Shown: positions 48,658-59,575 of the stretch, piece by piece
Numbering within the stretch: the first letter of the stretch is position 1
Layout: each line of letters starts with the position of its first letter
NCBI GenBank assembly: GCA_026119855.1
Contig: JAOWBW010000131.1
Coordinates: 806,001 to 870,000, forward strand
Direction of reading: 5' to 3'
DNA: 64,000 bases
DNA from: Campanula takesimana
Taxonomy: Eukaryota > Streptophyta > Magnoliopsida > Asterales > Campanulaceae
The notes under the pieces: model-generated
What the model saw: the letters and a program-made list of their open reading frames with translations, nothing else
What the model was told of the DNA's origin: nothing
Database searches by the model: none
Program-made: the position numbers and the translations under genes

Positions 48658-48672
48658 ACTTAAATAGATGAC
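48658..48672 (-). promoter_or_regulatory. TATA-like box before the antisense ORF
   Basis: On the minus strand CATCTATTTAAGTGCC lies roughly 65-75 bases upstream of the antisense ATG, a plausible distance for a TATA box with a short leader. The tandem arrays with TGACGTAAG begin about 215 bases further upstream. No transcript evidence. Confidence 0.4.
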
Positions 48673-48888
48673 CAGGACTGGAACAAAATTAAATAAAAAA
48701 GGAGTACTTCCTTCTCGAGCCGTACGGCTACTTCAGCCCTGTCAGAATTGATGATTTCTTGTTGAGAGTTAGCTTTGTGGTCCAACCCATTTAAAGCCCC
48801 TTCCCAACCAATGTCATAAATACAACCGAAAAATGCCCTCCTTGGCTCATGCAACTTGAATTGGACCTAGAAAATTTAGGTTCCCAAA

Positions 48889-49068
48889 ATCAAACATCCG
48901 GCAGTCCCAGCGACGTAAGCCCAGCTTTGTGAAATCAAACATCCGGCAGTCCCAACGACGTAAGCCCAGCTTTGTGAAATCAAACATCTGGCAGTCCCAG
49001 CGACGTAAGCCCAGCTTTGTGAAATCAAAAATCAGGCAGTCTTAACGACGTAAGCCCAGCTTTGTGAA
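48889..49068. repeat. Tandem array A, 45-bp unit, 4 copies
   Basis: Units start at 48889, 48934, 48979 and 49024 with the pattern ATCAAACATCCGGCAGTCCC followed by (A/G)CGACGTAAGCCCAG. Copies differ at a few positions. The GACGTAAGCCCAG core is shared with array B, so B probably evolved from A or the reverse. Confidence 0.9.
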
Positions 49069-49920
49069 ATAAATTATTGGTCGTCCCTGACGTAAGCCCA
49101 GTTAAATGTCCAAAATTGGCCGTCCCCGACGTAAGCCCAGTTAAATGTCCAAATTTGGCCGTCTTTGATGTAAGCCCAGTTAAGTTGTTTGTTAAATGTT
49201 TGGCCGTCCCTGACGTAAGCCCAGTTAAATGTCCAAAATTGGCCGTCCTTGACGTAAGCCCAGTTAAGTTGTTTATTAAATGTTTGGCCGTCCCCGACGT
49301 AAGCCCAGTTAAATGTCCAAATTTGGCCGTCCTTGACGTAAGCCCAGTTAAGTTGTTTGTCAAAATTTGGCCGTCCCTGACGTAAGCCCAGTTAAATGTC
49401 CAAAATTGGCCGTCCCTGACGTAAGCCCAGTTAAATGTCCAAAATTGGCCGTAAGCCCAGTTAAGTTGTTTGTTAAATGTTTGGCCGTCCCTGACATAAG
49501 CCCAGTTAAATGTCCAAAATTGGCCGTCCTTGACGTAAGCCCAGTTAAGTTGTTTGTCAAAATTTGGCCGTCCCCGACGTAAGCCCAGTTAAATGTCCAA
49601 ATTTGGCCGTCTTTGACGTAAGCCCAGTTAAGTTGTTTGTTAAATGTTTGGCCGTCCCTGACGTAAGCCCAGTTAAATGTCCAAAATTGGCCGTCCTTGA
49701 CGTAAGCCCAGTTAAGTTGTTTGTCAAAATTTGGCCGTCCCTGACGTAAGCCCAGTTAAATGTCCAAAATTGGCCGTCCCGACGTAAGCCCAGTTAAATA
49801 TCCAAAATTGGCCATCCTTGACGTAAGCCCAGTTAAGTTGTTTGTCAAAATTTGGCCGTCCCTGACGTAAGCCCAGTTAAATATTTGTCATGGCCGTCCC
49901 CGACGTAAGCCCATTAGCTA
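49069..49920. repeat. Tandem array B, alternating 39- and 45-bp units
   Basis: About 21 units share GGCCGTCC(C/T)(T/C)GACGTAAGCCCAG. Short units continue AAATGTCCAAAATT and long units AGTTGTTTGTTAAATGTTT, alternating to give an about 84-bp higher-order repeat. One unit (near 49450) has an internal deletion. About a dozen copies carry exact TGACGTAAG; others have CGACGTAAG. Long frames cross the array on both strands only because unit lengths are multiples of three. Confidence 0.92.
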
Positions 49921-50159
49921 TGACTTAGAATAGTCATTATAGGCTAGAGCCTTTGTCCCGGCAGTCCTTAGAGGGACGTAAGACCAGTTTCCCGTCAATC
50001 TCCCCAAAGATGGAGTTGACCCCGGTCAAGCTTGGACTTAGAATAGTCACCATAGGCCGTCCCCGACGTAAGCCCAGTAAAAACCTGTCCCGTGTGAGTC
50101 AAGTTAACCATATCCCCAGCAAGTCAACCCTCTCCCATAGAGCCAAGTTGACCATGTCT

Positions 50160-50640
50160 CGCCTCTGACCCCTTGGTGTCATACCCAAATGCCTTAGCCT
50201 CTGACCCCTTGGTGTCATGCCCAAATGCCTTAGCCTCTGACCCCTTGGTGTCATGCCCAAATGTCTCGCCTCTGACCCCTTGGTGTCATGCCCAAATGCC
50301 TTAGCCTCTGACCCCTTAGTGTCATGCCCAAATGTCTCGCCTCTGACCCCTTGGTGTCATGCCCAAATGCCTTAGCCTCTGACCCCTTGGTGTCATGCCC
50401 AAATGCCTTTGCCTCTGACCAAATGAATGTCATGCCCGAATCCTCGCCTCTGACCGAGTGAGTGTCATGCCCGTGTCCCCGCCTCTGACCAAACGAGCGT
50501 CATGCCCAAATGCCTTAGCCTCTGACCCCTTGGTGTCATGCCTAAATGCCTTCGCCTCTGACCGAATGAGTGTCATGCCCGAACCTTCGCCTCTGACCGA
50601 ATGAGTGTCATGCCCGAGTTTCCCACCCGACCTCGACGGT
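50160..50640. repeat. Tandem array C, about 36-bp unit
   Basis: About thirteen copies of a unit containing CCTCTGACCCCTTGGTGTCA and TGCCCAAATGCCTTAG, with variants ATGTCTCG and GACCGAATGAGTGTCATG toward the right. Unrelated in sequence to arrays A and B. Confidence 0.9.
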
Positions 50641-50824
50641 CGTCTATAGGTTTGAGTAGCCTTAAATCTCTCACCCCGAACTACGTTAGGATTGATTCCC
50701 CACAAACGGGATACGTAGGAATCCTACACTACTAGGACCAGCCATGCAACCAAAATCGGTTAAAGCCGTCGTCCCGTCAGATTGGGATGCTTATTTTTAT
50801 CGACAACCCCGCTCCTTCGAAGCG

Positions 50825-50841
50825 ACGTTGCCGAGGGGCTC
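50825..50841 (+). other. Polypurine tract of the Retand-like element
   Basis: The sequence CCGAGGGGCTC sits directly before the TG of the 3' LTR, where plus-strand DNA synthesis is primed. It is a weak tract interrupted by pyrimidines. Confidence 0.5.
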
Positions 50842-52348
50842 TGTAAGTACCCCAATCTGAAACCGACCTATCTTAGAGGTATCCTTAGCACCATTTCAGG
50901 GATAAGTTGATAGGCCAGGACCTCCCTAGGATAAACTATAAATTCCAGGACTACTCTGGTATAAAATCGGAAAAATCCAGAAGCTCGTCAGGCTAAGCCG
51001 TACGGATGATTTGGGAACTAGAGGGGCCTAGCCGTACGACTGGTTTGGGCGCCCTCAGTCCCTATAAATATAACCCCTTGCTGATCATTTCAGGGGGGGG
51101 GGAGAAATACACATTAGAAAGATCACTCTGCTGGAATTGACAAAGAGAAAGAGTGAGAGTGATCACATACAAAAAAGGAGAGAAGAAAGGAAGATTGGCC
51201 TTAACCATCATAGGTAAAGCCACCCCCCCCTCCTTTCTCTTCATCTTACTCCTATTTTCTTTCTTGTATCTTGGTTATACATGTATTTACTATTCATTCA
51301 TGCAAAAACTTGTCCATTTCAAGCACCTTTTGTTTCTTGCAAGACTTGTCCATTATCAAGCACTATATATATCTATCTATTACATTACTATCTTGTCCAA
51401 GCTATGAGAAGTTCAAAGGTTCCCTCCGTACCTTGTATGGAAGAGGTTTTAAACCTAGACACTCATAGACTTGTTGATTGTCATTTATATTCTTTATTTA
51501 TTTAAATGTTGTGCTTGTTTGGCCATGATAATCATGAGGATGGTGGAACCTTAGTGTCCATCATTTTCCTCTTTGATTTAGCCTTAAAATCCCACTTTTG
51601 GGTCATAAAGATCCAATCTTTATGTGTTATTTTGACTCTTGGAAGGATTTTAAGTCATAAGATGTCATCTTGGTGATAAAGTTCCAATCTTTATTCACCA
51701 AATGACCAACTTTGGTCCAAAAGGGACATTCATCAACTCTCTTGATTTTCTCCTATGATTGCTCATGATCACACCCAAATACTTGTCTTTGGGGACCAAG
51801 TGATGATCATTTATCATAGGAATGATGTTATAAAACTTGTAAAATGATTTCTTGCAAACTGGGATCACAAACAGTTTGTCCAGCTTCAGACAGAATACCC
51901 TGTTTCTGTTCTGAACTGGACTGTTCATGAGCAAACTGTAAAACCCCAGGATCGCCTCCTCCAGCCATACGGCTACTTTAGGTAGAAGGGCAAAATTGCA
52001 TGTCTTGCCCTCTGACCTTTATCTTATCACTCAAGGCCCCCTTTTCAGCCGAGTTTCTCAAATAAAATCAATAACAGAATGTTTTCCGTTAAATACACAC
52101 ACACACATATGCACATTTTAACTAACTTAGGGAGACTCGGCTTTGTCCGAGGCAACTTGAGAAGACGTAAAAACTCCTCCCAAGTTGTAACCTGAGCTCC
52201 GAACCTTTGAACTCAAACCTTTGTCATTTTGTTGGGTTTAAAATTAACAAAATGTGGCGACTCCGTTAAATTTGACTGGTTCCCGTGTTTGGCATTTTGT
52301 CCTCGTGCGAACCTCGCGTGTTTCGCCCCCGAGGACGGGATCCTTACA
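50842..52348 (+). mobile_element. 3' LTR of the Retand-like element
   Basis: Begins TGTAAGTACCCC and ends GGATCCTTACA, giving short inverted ends TGTAAG/CTTACA. It is 1507 bp. TATAAATA at 51063-51070 would set a start near 51095. It contains CCGTACGG sites at 50997 and 51031. ATCAT follows, possibly one half of the target duplication. Confidence 0.75.
51060..51075 (+). promoter_or_regulatory. LTR TATA box
   Basis: CCTATAAATATAACCC in a GC-richer context is the best TATA box in the LTR, predicted to drive gag-pol when in the 5' LTR. Confidence 0.55.
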
Positions 52349-53726
52349 ATCATATATTTAATTATGTGAAACATAATATAATATAGTCTTTGCATAATGA
52401 TGTTAACAAATCCAATTAATTAACAGAAGCAAAATCTTGTGATTTAATTATGAAGCAACATAATGGGGACGGAATCTAAATTATCTGCAAACAATTTACA
52501 GATTGGATATTTCATTCGCATTCCCAGAAACAAGGCGTGAGCCTGCCTTTGGTCCATGCAATGAATTAATCCAAATATAGTTTCCTTCTCTGCAAACTAT
52601 TTGCACTTTGTATAGGGGTAATTCTGAAACTTTGAGATTACACTAACCTTAAACTCCTTTAAGATTATGATCTCAGTAACTGTCTGGACTTATGAACTGA
52701 AATCTGTTTCAGGAAACACGGTTTCCAAAACCTGCCGTCTGAAACAGATCAGAATCAGTAATGCCCACACCATCCGTACGGATATTTCTGGAAGCATCCA
52801 GATTTATCCGTACAGTTCTTTCATACAGGTTACATAAACTCTGAACTCTTCAGAATTCTGAAACTGTATCCGCAGAGCATCTTGAAATTGAGAGGCACAA
52901 ACCGTACGGCCGAAACTAAGCCAAAAGGCATCCATATTTCCGTACTAAGATCAAGGAACCAAGTAACTTCTCTATACGGTCGAAACTAAGCCAAAAGGCA
53001 TCCACATTCCCGTATAGATTGGTCACATGTCCCAAGACCCTTTCATTGTCTCTTAATCTCACAGATTACAGCAATTCTAAACTCTTTAGAATTATGATTT
53101 CTGCAACCTTTCTGAATTCTTCAGTCGAAAACTGTTTCAGGAAACACGGTTTCAGAAACCAGCCGTCTGAAAGCAGTTTCCAGTTTCCAGATTCGAATTC
53201 TGTAAACAATTTACAAAATAATCTGAACACCAGAAAACAAAATCAAATCTGAGAATTTCCAAACTAGCCGTACGGATCAGTTTGGCATCATCCAAACCAT
53301 CCGTACGGATCCATTGGTAGGATCCCAGATTTCCAGGTTTTTTCAGAATTTCAGAAATTCGACCAAATCCAATATCATGTTTGTACATAATCAGATTACA
53401 GAAACGTGAATTTACAGATTACGAATTTAATTAGATCTAATCAATATCTTGAAAAAACAATTTATTACATACACAAATTAGATCCAAATTATCAATACAC
53501 ATAATCCAATTATTTATTGATATCACAAACATGCAATTATTCATATGGATCAAATCAATACAATAATTACATAATCCCCATATTCATGCTCATAAATTTT
53601 ATATCTCATATATAAAACTCAAATCACACGTTCATCTTATTATCATGTAGATATTATATAATCGAATTAAACAATTTCAACATGATATACTAAAATAATC
53701 AACAATGAACGGGGCTCTGATACCAC
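52349..53726 (-). mobile_element. Leader of a reverse-oriented Ty1-copia element
   Basis: Lies inside (to the left of) the LTR at 53727-55121 and contains the primer site TGGTATCAGAGCC on the minus strand (53725-53713), complementary to initiator tRNA-Met. No protein is encoded. It holds several CCGTACGG sites and a duplicated block, GAAACTAAGCCAAAAGGCAT (about 52922 and 52984). It stops abruptly at the gypsy 3' LTR. Confidence 0.65.
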
Positions 53727-55121
53727 TGCTGGGTTTTGATGCATCATGCGTAGCGGAATAAACAGATAAAATCAAACACCCAAGAGCCCGGATCCGTGCA
53801 TGTTGATTAAATTAAATACAAGATGAAATAAACATACCCTTGAAGATCGAATCCATGAACACGGACTTTAAGGTGCTAACGCAAACACCCTCTATCAGTA
53901 TCCACACGTCGAACGGATATCAAGAACACCTTCTTGATCTGGATTGCTAGACCCAAGGCTTGATGAAGAAACGATTTCTTCATAGGAATTATTTTGCTCC
54001 ATTGATTATTGAGTTATGATGATTCTAAATCTCAGAACTAATAATCCCCTCTATATGTGTGTAATTGTTTCTCAAACAACATGTTATGATTTCTAAAATC
54101 AACCATTAGTTTTCTCAAACCCGACTGCACACATATATAATAGGGTATAAACCTAATTCCTTTTGGGATCAGAATTCCTTGTCAAATAAGAAGTCTGAAC
54201 AAACTGTTTTCGGCCGGACAAACCATCTGTACGGATTGGTTGGGTGGCTCCCAAACCATCCGTACGGATCCTTCCAACTGGATCCAGTTTTTCCCATTTT
54301 CTGTGCCTTATTCAATCCGTTCTATTGTGTGTGACCCAATAGGATTATACTAAGTTGGCAACGAGTCCGAATGAGTCAGAACCCGTAAGTCATAAGTGGA
54401 CTCTAGCAAGCCATTATGACTACCCAATTAGTATAACTTTGAAAGCCCAAAGTAACCTTATAGAACATATCACAATCCCTTTGTCACACGATATCATATT
54501 GGACATAAGTCATGGTCCACGTCAACTTATGTTGTCTAATGCTTTCTCGATCCCGAGTAGATTGATATGAGCAAATAACATTGAACGCTTCAATTTATTT
54601 GGGTACGGCCGTACACTATTATCAATCTCACTCATCGAGTGGCCAAGCAGATATCTCTCTTGAGAGAGGGACAAATCTCATCTTGACTTATCATTCTTCC
54701 CTACAAGAATCCGATTATGCCAATCGTAGCCTTTATAACCACCCGGTTAGGGGTAGCGTTTGAGTACGTCAAACATAATGTTCATCATGTGGAAGACTAT
54801 GATAATCTCAGGTCTAAGGATAAATGATATAACTATTATGAGATTTAATTATGACATTTGACCATGACATAAATCTCATAATGGGTCTATCCAGTACTTG
54901 TTCTCCAACATGTACCCACAAGTTTAATCCGCATCCTATGAGCTATAATCATCATATGATTATCCATTAAACTCATGCTAGCCCTTCATAAGTGCTAGGG
55001 ACAATGATTATTATAATAAACATGCAAAAGATATAATAATCAGGTTTGTTATCTCTATAACAATGAAGCTATGATATAACGCATAGGCCTTTCTCAAGGG
55101 CCTAGGGCATAATATCCAACA
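53727..55121 (-). mobile_element. 5' LTR of a reverse-oriented Ty1-copia element
   Basis: Read on the minus strand it runs TGTTGGATATTATGCCCTAG to AAAACCCAGCA, 1395 bp, and is followed after one base by the primer site. The start matches common plant copia LTRs. The rest of the element is not present to the left because the gypsy element abuts its leader. Confidence 0.8.
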
Positions 55122-55123
55122 GG

Positions 55124-55396
55124 CTGCTTGAGAGGAATCCTTCATATACTCTCCTGACAAGGGATTTCTTGTCAATCAGTATGACAGTACTTGGAAGGAG
55201 GAGGGGACAACTTTCAAGGGGTCTTTCAAATTCTTTTGAAAACACATTTTCAATTTTTAAACTATACATTGGTCCTGATAATGAAGGATGTATTATCATA
55301 GAATTGGTTCAATGTTGGGATAGACAGATAGCTGTTGAAAAGAAGTTTAAACAGCTATCTTCCTTTAAAGTACTAATTCCATCTTATATTAAATGA
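55124..55396 (+). other. Open frame antisense to the copia gag, unrecognised
   Basis: From the LTR junction a plus-strand frame of 90 codons runs to TGA at 55394-55396 (LLTRDFLSIS, GRRRGQLSRGLSNSFENTFS, FKLYIGPDNEGC). It looks like the C-terminal part of a real protein truncated at its 5' side by the LTR insertion. I do not recognise the family. Confidence 0.35.
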
Positions 55397-55513
55397 GATA
55401 TTATTTAGTAAGACAAGAGCCTATTATATCCATTCTCCAAGTGTCAAATGTTTGTACAAGATACAAAAAAAATGAAAATTATGGTTCCCTTTATTCTTTT
55501 GGGTCCAAAGGTT

Positions 55514-56938
55514 TTAGACATTCTTTGGTACCCTAGCCTTGCCACCTGATCTTTTCTTGAAGAACTGGTTAAGGGTGTTATAGTAAGCAAAGCTAGAGTC
55601 TTGTTTCTTCTTTTGGATTAAAAGAGTGCAAACCAAGTTTTTAAAACCATTAATATTAAGGGAGTTAAAGTTATGTACCTCCTTTAGCTGTTCAGCAGCA
55701 GCTAATGCTTCTAGATCTTCTTCAGTGTCTGATTTTTCTTGAGCAACCAAACATAGAAGAGCTTCTTCTTCATCATTGTCAGAGTCAGATGAGTAGAATT
55801 CTTCATCACTAAACCTGGATGAGTCAGCAAGCATGACTTATTCCTTATTTTTGTTATTCTTGGTTTTGAGACAATCGTAGCAATTGTATCTAGAACTATG
55901 AATAATTTCTTTGGAGTATGTCATCCTTTTTGAGTTGTTTCTAGGTTTCTGGGGTTCAGTGCATTCAGCGGCAAAATGGTCTGGCTTTCCACAGTTAAAG
56001 CATTCTAAATTCCTTTTTGCAATTTCTTGTGTAGGATTAGAAGATGAGGGAGTGTATCTTCTGTCAAATGCTTTCTTTTGATGTCTCATGACATTTCTAA
56101 CTGCCATGGTTATCAAGCTAGAAATGTCATCTTGAGAAATGGATTTTGATTCTTGTTTGGGATTTATGTTCAATTTTTGTAGGGCATTGTTTACAAGGGT
56201 ATCAATGTCTTGTTGAGTGATTAGTTTCTGGGTTTGTTCTTGAGCAACCATTGCAAGGGTTTGGGATATGGTGGGGGCTGGTTGGACTTTGACCATTCCT
56301 TCAAGCTCATAAGCTTCAAGTTTACCAAAGTACTGCTCAATGGTCATAGTATTCCATTCAGCTCCTTCTCTGATAGGAAGGGCTACTTTCTCATATTCTT
56401 GAGGAAGATTGGAGTATATTTTTAGGCATAGGTCAGCTTGATCAAAAGTTTTGCCATGGTCTGAAATGGCTCTAACAAGGTCTTCAAACCTTGGTCTTGC
56501 AGCACTTACCTTTTCTCCAGGATAGAATTTGAAGTTGTCTAATTGTCTAAGCAAATTGTAAAGATTCTGAGTTCTTACACTGGTGTGTTTGGTGAACTTA
56601 GTGTGAATTAATTCCCAAGCAGTTTTAGCACTTGGTTCTTTAGCTATTTCTTGAGCTAGAGAGTCATTTACACTTTTTTGCAGAATGTTTTTTGCTCTTA
56701 GGTTAGCAGTCATTAGTTATTTTTTAGATTCAGTCCATAGATCAGGAGATTTGATTTTGCTTGTTCCTCCATTTGTATCAGCCTGAGTAGGAGCTTCTAC
56801 TTCATTACTTAAAACATACCAATTCCATATGCTGTTGGAATCAAGATAGGTTTTGATTTTTGAGGAATAAATCTCAAAGGATCCACAGTCATCAATGTGT
56901 GGAATGTCTTTCTCATTGTTTCTTCTGGGTTGAGGCAT
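55514..56938 (-). pseudogene. Copia gag polyprotein, split by stops and a frame change
   Basis: Three pieces: 56938-56717 (N-terminal part, DDCGSFEIYSSKIKTYLDSN), 56713-55838 (UBN2-type gag core, AKEPSAKTAWELIHTKFTKH, with the CCHC zinc knuckle CFNCGKPDHFAAEC), and 55834-55514 (acidic linker FYSSDSDNDEEEALLCLVAQ, typical between gag and protease). The core would bind and package element RNA. Stops at 56717 and 55838 and the frame change mean a full Gag is not made. Confidence 0.8.
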
Positions 56939-57006
56939 GATGGGTTGAGAGGATCTTTCACAAGTTGTTAGACTCTTTTATGGTGAATCCAAGCTCTAAT
57001 ACCAAT

Positions 57007-58215
57007 TGAAAGGTCCTGTTTTACTTAAAGAATAGAAATGTTAAAGATGAACAGCTAACAGTTTGTGTGGTTAGCTGTTGAGAGATAGAGTAATTATGCA
57101 GCGGAGAATAATTAAAAGAATAAATGAGAAATACAAGGTGTAGTGTGTGTAAGTGTAGAGATAAGAGAAGAAAATACACAAGGAGTTTTTAAAGTGGTTC
57201 AGAGGCAAACACTTCTCTTACATCCACCCCCACTGGAGTCAACAGTGAGATCAATCCACTATAATATCCACTTACTTAATAAGCTTGCAATGAATGATAA
57301 AGGCAAATTCCTTGAACCCCCTCTTCTTAACTGTCACTACAGTTAAGGAAGCCTTTTTACTAAGGCTATAAAAGAAAAGAAAAATTACAAGAGATTAAAA
57401 ATAAAAGGTTAAGCTTGGCTGATAGCTTAGGCTAGGTGTGGGTTGTAACTGGGTGCACAAGGGGCATAATATTTGCAGGGGATTATGCAAATATTTAGGT
57501 GTGCAAAGTAATACACAGAGAGTGAGGGTTGTCTTAGGATTATGGGGAGAAGGATTGTGGAAAGGTTCTTAAAAAGGTCACTTGACAACATGCCAGTATA
57601 CTCCTTTATATAGGGGATGGGATGTAGCCGTTTGGGAACAGAGGTACAAAACTAGCCGTTGGGGAGTATTGCAGAGAAGTAAATGCTTTGTTTTTTGACT
57701 GGGTGTGAACAGGTTTACTGGAGTCTTTGTTTCTTCTCTGTTTTACAGGTTGTCAAAGAATGAGGACTGGAGTCTTTATAAATGCTTCCATATAGTTTAT
57801 TCCAATCATTGGTGGTTGGAATAATTTTTCTTCTCTTGAATGATGAGGTGGAAGATAACTGCTGGTTCACAGGTATCACTTAGTTGTTGGGTCTGAAGTA
57901 GAAGCAGATTGATGATGTAGACTTTGATCAAGCTTTGCTTTGGTATTCTTCAGTAATCTGACAAAGTGGGGACATCTTTGGAGATAGCTGTTGAGAACTT
58001 AAGTGGATAGCTGTTGAAGCAGGGGATGAGCAGGGGACTTAGCTGTTGGTTTGAATTTGGCTTAACCACTTAGCTGTTGATTTGTAACTGGCGGGTTGCC
58101 TGTGTGATTAGGTCTTTGTATGCTTGTTATAATCAGATTGGTTTGATTATTTATTTACCAAAACATATTTACTATGATTAACTTGTGTTTAAACATAGTG
58201 AGGTACTAACAAACA
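57007..58215 (-). mobile_element. LTR of the second reverse-oriented copia element
   Basis: On the minus strand it begins TGTTTGTTAGTACC and ends GGACCTTTCA just before the primer site; 1209 bp. CCCCTATATAAAGG at about 57603-57616 (minus) is a good TATA box. Repeated TAGCTGTTGA words occur at 57984-58080. The outer limit is my best choice of TG...CA end. Confidence 0.6.
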
Positions 58216-58498
58216 TAAATACATCATTTTCTACTAAACGTGGATGGAATAGATAGTATCAAAGACTGATGCGTAAATCTACGAATCTTTGTAAAAAAAA
58301 TAATAATTTATGTTATGATGAAAGTAAGTACTCTACAGCTAGGGCAAATTAAAGGTTCGTCTATTGAAATATTTTTGACACTATACAATGTTGAATGCAA
58401 AAAATAGAAATCATCACTAAATTGCAAATGTAGGATTTTCCTTTTCAAACATAAGACATGAATTTTTTATTTTTTTTTCCATTTTTTTCCTTTTATTA

Positions 58499-58870
58499 TT
58501 GGGCCCCTTGGAATTATTCTTTTGATGGATTGGGTAACCCACATAAGTTGTTGGCTAGGGTTTCTGGTCCACGCTCCACCCTCTATATAAACATCGTTTT
58601 TCTCTCTTCTTCTCTCCCTCAATCAATCTAAGATTCCCATTTTCCGTTCATTTCGCCATCTGGGCACCCCTCTCAGTGACTTCAAGGTACGCATCTGTGT
58701 GTCTAATCAGTCATTTTGTTATTTACTGATTACAATTTGTGTTTTGAATTGGGTTCTTTTAATTTGTTGAAGGTTTGCTGATGGTGGAGAACTCTCCTGG
58801 TTACATATCCAGCTATGGAAATCAAAAGTTTTCATGTAAGATTCCAGGATCTCGATCCAACATCGATTCT
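58499..58870 (+). promoter_or_regulatory. Promoter and first exons of an unidentified translation-type gene
   Basis: TGGGCC (58500-58505, site II motif), CTAGGGTTT (58555-58563, telo-box) and TATATAA (58584-58590) are followed by a CT-rich leader. Site II plus telo-box is the usual promoter pair of plant ribosomal-protein and other translation or snoRNA genes. A leader exon ends AGTGACTTCAAG before GTACGC (about 58687). A second small exon may start near 58773 (GTTTGCTGATGGTGG) and end TTTTCAT before GTAAG (about 58840), encoding a start such as MVENSPGYISSYGNQ. I do not recognise it, and no further exon is visible before the CACTA end at 59576. Confidence 0.5.
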
Positions 58871-59575
58871 GATATTTGATTAGGGTTCATTGATTAATTA
58901 TTTAATATTAATATCTTGAAATTAATTGTGACTTCAAAAGATAATTATGTTTCTGTTTTTAGATTAGTTTTAATTTCAATAAATTTTGGCAGAGGTTTCT
59001 TGGATCAGTTTCCTATTAGTTGATTAAATTTTAATGCCCTATTAGTTTCCTCACTCATTTATTGATATGCCGATATGAGAATTAATTAAAGTTAGTACTT
59101 TTCTTGATCTGCTCAACATCCATGCATGCTATTTTTGTAGGGCCTTAAAACTTACTGTATATCACTAGCAGAAGCTTTTGATATATTTTGTTGATTGAAT
59201 GCTGAAATTTTATGGTATTATCTTGTTTAAGATCAGTCGTGGGTAGACTAAAATCCTCTGATCTACAGTTGTTCCAGTAACTACAAGATTTCTGATCTTT
59301 AACATCATTATTAACCAATGTTTAAATCAGAATATATATCTATATATACTCATGCAATTTGCTTTCTATTCTGGGAATTCCATATTGCTCATCTGATGTT
59401 TGGTTATAAATCTTTAATTTTGTTATTCAGGCAATTTGCTACGTAATTTGACACATTTCTATCCAAATAAGTAAACAGTGTGTTTGATCATGCCCTTTTT
59501 TGTGTTCTTTAATCAAGCTCACCATTGCATTTTCATTGATGGTGTGCTCACTAGTTGATCAATTATTTGCTATCT
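58871..59575. other. Probable intron of the unidentified gene
   Basis: T-rich, intron-like DNA without open frames, continuous from the small exon to the transposon end. Confidence 0.35.

Larger units (their letters stand above)
38100..52348 (+). mobile_element. Ty3-gypsy retrotransposon, Tat lineage, Retand-like
   Basis: Order on the plus strand: leader, gag, protease, reverse transcriptase, RNase H, a second RNase H with DGAA motif, integrase, an antisense extra ORF, three tandem-repeat arrays, purine tract, 3' LTR. Dual RNase H is diagnostic of the Tat/Ogre/Retand group. Amplified tandem repeats upstream of the 3' LTR, with extra ORFs, match the Retand element described from Silene. gag-pol carries at least four frameshifts and no 5' LTR is visible, so the copy is not autonomous. 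The left limit is a guess. Confidence 0.8.
55122..58215 (-). mobile_element. Second reverse-oriented Ty1-copia element, gag plus LTR
   Basis: Minus-strand order: LTR (58215-57007), primer site TGGTATTAGAGCTTGG (57004-56989), gag in pieces (56938 to 55514), then sequence without pol. It is cut at 55122 by the copia LTR of the neighbouring element. No protease, integrase or RT is visible. Confidence 0.7.

Noticed and set aside
49025..49749. Long frames across the repeats (AVPDVSPVKCPK and LTGLTSGTAKFGH types) as repeat proteins
   Set aside because: They arise because unit lengths are multiples of three, appear on both strands and lack a start context or neighbours.
48889..50640. Regularly spaced direct repeats resembling a CRISPR array
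   Set aside because: The units are contiguous tandem repeats with no unique spacers, in a plant retrotransposon, with no cas genes.
58770..58842. C/D-box snoRNA at the TGATGG-containing small exon
   Set aside because: No matching D box with terminal stem was seen; the sequence fits a small exon better.
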